A stretch of 48,162 nucleotides of DNA from Roseivirga sp. UBA6061 (lineage in GTDB: Bacteria; Bacteroidota; Bacteroidia; Cytophagales; Cyclobacteriaceae): contig DIYF01000166.1 of assembly GCA_002427745.1 (NCBI GenBank), positions 1-48,162 of the forward strand. Reading direction: 5' to 3'. The position numbers were made by a program, and so were the translations under genes. A model generated the notes under the pieces. That model searched no databases. It saw nothing but the letters and a program-made list of their open reading frames with translations, and was not told the origin of the DNA. Position 1 is the first letter of the stretch, and the number at the start of each line of letters is the position of its first letter. Positions 46,901-48,162 of the stretch are shown piece after piece.

Positions 46901-48016
46901 CCTCCGGGAAAGCAGATTGAGATGCATATCGAAATTGATACTCAACAATTGAAAGCGGCTGTCAGAGACGAGGGCATCGGTATTTCTGAAAAAGATCTGC
47001 CACATGTCTTTGATCGTTTCTTTCAGACTAAGGATTCTCAAAGAGCGGCAAGCGGAGGCACCGGAATTGGACTGGCCCTGAGCAAAGAACTGGCACAGGC
47101 TATGGAGGGCGACCTGACTGTAGAAAGCCATCCCGGTCAGGGGAGCAAATTCACCCTGACCCTGCCTAATATCAATGCCGGGATGTTGCCCGCATCTTCC
47201 GGGATAAAGGAGGAGAAAAAAACCAAAGGAGATCGCACCAAAGCACTGGCTGCAGGCAAGAAGCGCCACCGGATTCTGGTCGTGGAAGATCATGCAGATA
47301 TGCGCGCTTTCATTGTTGAAAATCTTATGCCCCAGTTCTCCTCTATAGAAGCAGGCAACGGACAGGAAGCACTGCTGGCATTAAAAAAGGCAGATCAGAA
47401 ACCCGAAGTTATCATTACAGATATGATGATGCCTGAAATGGACGGCATAGAACTTCTCGAAAATATCAGAGACAGGGAGGACCTGAAGCATATTCCGGTA
47501 ATTATGCTCACGGCCAGAACGGCCGATGCTGATAAACTGGAGGCATTTCGGCTTGGAGTTGACGACTATGTGGTAAAACCTTTTTCGATTGATGAACTAA
47601 CGGCCAGGATCAGGAACCTGTTAAAAGTCTCAGAATCGAGAAGAGTGGCCAATCTGGTAACTGAGGTCGACTACAGCCATGATGAGGTACCCGGAGATGC
47701 TACGGAAGACTGGCTTTTGAAAGTAAAAGAACTGACTCAGGAGAATGTGCACAAAGTAGACTTTAACATCGGCAGTATTGCTGAAAAGCTGGGGTTGAGC
47801 CAAAGACAGTTTCAAAGAAGACTGAAGGCGGCCACGGGCTATACCCCGGGGGTCTATCTGAAAGAAATAAGGCTTCAGATGGCCCGGGTCTACCTCGAAA
47901 AGAGGGAATACCTTCAGGTACAGGAGGTTTCGATGGCCGTGGGTTTCACTTCTGTCAATTACTTCTCCCGACTTTATAAGAACAGGTTTGGCAAGAGTCC
48001 GGGAGAGTACTTTTAA
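43937..48016 (+). CDS. Second hybrid two-component system (HTCS)
   Basis: The 1359-aa protein shares its whole architecture with the HTCS at 4271. It has a signal peptide (STVLWGQ), regulator-propeller repeats (GLTSRNINSFFQDRSGLIWMG; GLSDNTTYAIYADHLGRFWIP), a Y_Y_Y domain, a membrane helix near residue 805 (FIVTLLIALAGITFLLI), HisKA with His866 (NVSHELRTP), HATPase (NNLLSNAFKFTP; GTGIGLALS), a receiver with Asp1162 (IITDMMMPEMDG; DYVVKPF) and an AraC-type HTH at the C-terminus (LGLSQRQFQRRLKAATGYTPGVYLKEIRL). It starts at ATG 43937. By divergence and a shared upstream motif, its likely target is the giant/lipocalin operon at 32597-43621 (inference). Confidence 0.94.
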   Translation: MVTPLLKRLGSLIFTGVFMIISTVLWGQDYGFKIRSIGVEDGLTSRNINSFFQDRSGLIWMGSDFGLNRYDGHEISTFTREKGQLVSNCVRWYAEDGSGKLWLLGRDPNLGNQSALQIFDPLTGRAIPVSSYFNDQLPFRPTTVQEISSFSGSENLWIATDEGLFVYNASESALPRLVLQKKLQADDLEACARGVWLSERGKLSLFNPDGQLIQEIDTDPGYETYFYGLDRFDNVYYRKFLTGKRVNNVTVAVIMSANRPFGNSDESFWLEKRFIGLDPVRGHIWYDDEDKNTYIYNESLKEVHRFRRDNSFFSYPRYVYFDRFGNGWANRNGRVNIIGLQQSKFTNYLTDVNTFGTNGYGARGLYVDDNNYLYTNGLGSSYRINLYTGEREEFGPGPGFYDAANWGDQVKGKRLSLLGDAHNLWYTDEGNRITRLNLFTGEGRDFTYSQEEKALNEADPAKASLLIHWSGFIDSKGRLWLGKDEGLSYLDAGDSTVKRYSGYEDFPELKKSQVVAFHETDRTIWIASQTGLYKMNQDYEIVQRYHRDGAQGSVIPHNSIAHIHAVSDSILWLASKGGGIIRLNTNQGSYQQFTERDGLSDNTTYAIYADHLGRFWIPTNKGIMQVDTTNFSITTYLRGDGLVQEEFNTTSHFQSKDGRLFFGHLNGVTAFDPRDFKRPENINANLLVTRFEKQSRQTGLYTNSLSQFNLEQGISLEPNTVGFTIGYSMLNYSDPESNRYSYKIDGIDQEWNYINEPFVRINALPYGQHSLMLRGQASQGLWSEVVSIPISVLRPFYLTPSFIVTLLIALAGITFLLIKMRERSLLARQLFLEQEIDKRTLTIQEQANELKELDGLKSKFFANVSHELRTPLSLVVAPIRNLIKNPSINEQGKRDLFRVKKNSELIEKLVEEILDLAKLENKKVSPHYKAIRPNRFFSRLHNNFESKAQSEGIQFLFTFKGEDAGFALDVDMTERILNNLLSNAFKFTPPGKQIEMHIEIDTQQLKAAVRDEGIGISEKDLPHVFDRFFQTKDSQRAASGGTGIGLALSKELAQAMEGDLTVESHPGQGSKFTLTLPNINAGMLPASSGIKEEKKTKGDRTKALAAGKKRHRILVVEDHADMRAFIVENLMPQFSSIEAGNGQEALLALKKADQKPEVIITDMMMPEMDGIELLENIRDREDLKHIPVIMLTARTADADKLEAFRLGVDDYVVKPFSIDELTARIRNLLKVSESRRVANLVTEVDYSHDEVPGDATEDWLLKVKELTQENVHKVDFNIGSIAEKLGLSQRQFQRRLKAATGYTPGVYLKEIRLQMARVYLEKREYLQVQEVSMAVGFTSVNYFSRLYKNRFGKSPGEYF

Positions 48017-48034
48017 CCTGATGACTGCTTGTTT

Positions 48035-48067
48035 ATTCGTCTGACCACTTTGAGTGGTCAGACGAAT
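48035..48067. repeat. GTCTGACC palindrome, second copy, perfect 15-bp arms
   Basis: ATTCGTCTGACCACT (48035-48049), loop TTG, AGTGGTCAGACGAAT (48053-48067), all arm bases paired. It lies between the convergent 3' ends of the second HTCS and a lipocalin-like gene and may act as a bidirectional terminator, although there is no T-run. Confidence 0.85.
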
Positions 48068-48075
48068 AGTCCCTT

Positions 48076-48162
48076 CTACTGATTGACGGTAATGGTATAA
48101 TTACCAGCTATACCCTCGCCATGATTGGCAGCACCGGGGTTGCCGTCAGAAGTAAAGGTGAA
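48076..48162 (-). CDS. Third lipocalin-like lipoprotein, 3' end only
   Basis: Twenty-eight codons and the TAG stop are visible on the minus strand; the gene continues past the right edge. Bases 48072-48162 are identical to 32593-32683, so the visible C-terminus (ending AGNYTITVNQ) is the same as in the gene at 32597. This shows a further copy of the lipocalin-like gene, and probably of a giant gene, just to the right. Confidence 0.85.
   Translation of the reverse strand, partial: FTFTSDGNPGAANHGEGIAGNYTITVNQ

Noticed and set aside
46538..47293. 251-codon minus-strand frame opposite the second HTCS kinase domain
   Set aside because: It is antisense to conserved HisKA/HATPase/receiver sequence; no domain or signal is recognisable.

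Overview
The window looks like a chromosomal segment of a gliding or marine-type Bacteroidota, most likely in the order Cytophagales. The basis is C-terminal type IX secretion (T9SS) sorting domains, hybrid two-component systems (HTCS), a TonB-dependent receptor with a carboxypeptidase-like N-terminal domain, SprB-type repeats, lipoproteins with acidic residues after the lipid cysteine, and a promoter that fits the Bacteroidota TTG/TAnnTTTG pattern. I see no rRNA, tRNA, CRISPR array, insertion sequence or phage gene.

Layout. (1) 1-4049, minus: the 5' part of a giant secreted NHL-repeat protein, cut by the left edge. It is transcribed divergently from an HTCS sensor-regulator (4271-8518, plus). 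(2) 8519-8974: a decayed signal-peptide/TPR gene remnant and a terminator. (3) 8975-16622, plus: a TPR-LytS-type kinase and a LytTR regulator (ATGA overlap), then a small lipocalin-like lipoprotein and a 1391-aa SprB-repeat T9SS protein. (4) 16765-19156, plus: an NtrY-like kinase, an Asp/Glu racemase family protein and a DUF202 membrane protein. (5) 19291-25134, minus: a TPR-LuxR-type regulator, a TonB-dependent receptor and a beta-propeller phytase, probably a phytate/phosphate-scavenging locus. (6) 25389-32007: a mitochondrial-type 2,4-dienoyl-CoA reductase homologue, an OmpA-family lipoprotein, a small membrane protein, a DUF819 membrane protein, a sodium:neurotransmitter-symporter family transporter and a CBM9-like secreted protein. 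(7) 32597-43621, minus: a lipocalin-like lipoprotein and a 3523-aa giant NHL/Ig-like/T9SS protein, divergent from a second HTCS (43937-48016, plus). (8) 48076-48162, minus: the 3' end of a third lipocalin-like gene, identical over its visible length to the one at 32597.

The most interesting pattern is a recurring module: a giant repeat-rich secreted protein, a small homologous lipocalin-like lipoprotein in the same operon, and an adjacent dedicated sensor-regulator. The pair occurs with two unrelated giant families (NHL and SprB repeats), in both gene orders, and next to two regulator families (HTCS and LytS/LytTR). The HTCS-type unit appears at least three times in near-tandem arrangement if the edges are counted. 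The two complete HTCS/giant divergent regions share a spaced sequence that could be the HTCS operator. A working model, which is inference, is that each regulator switches on one giant surface or secreted protein and that the lipocalin-like lipoprotein helps its export, anchoring or maturation.
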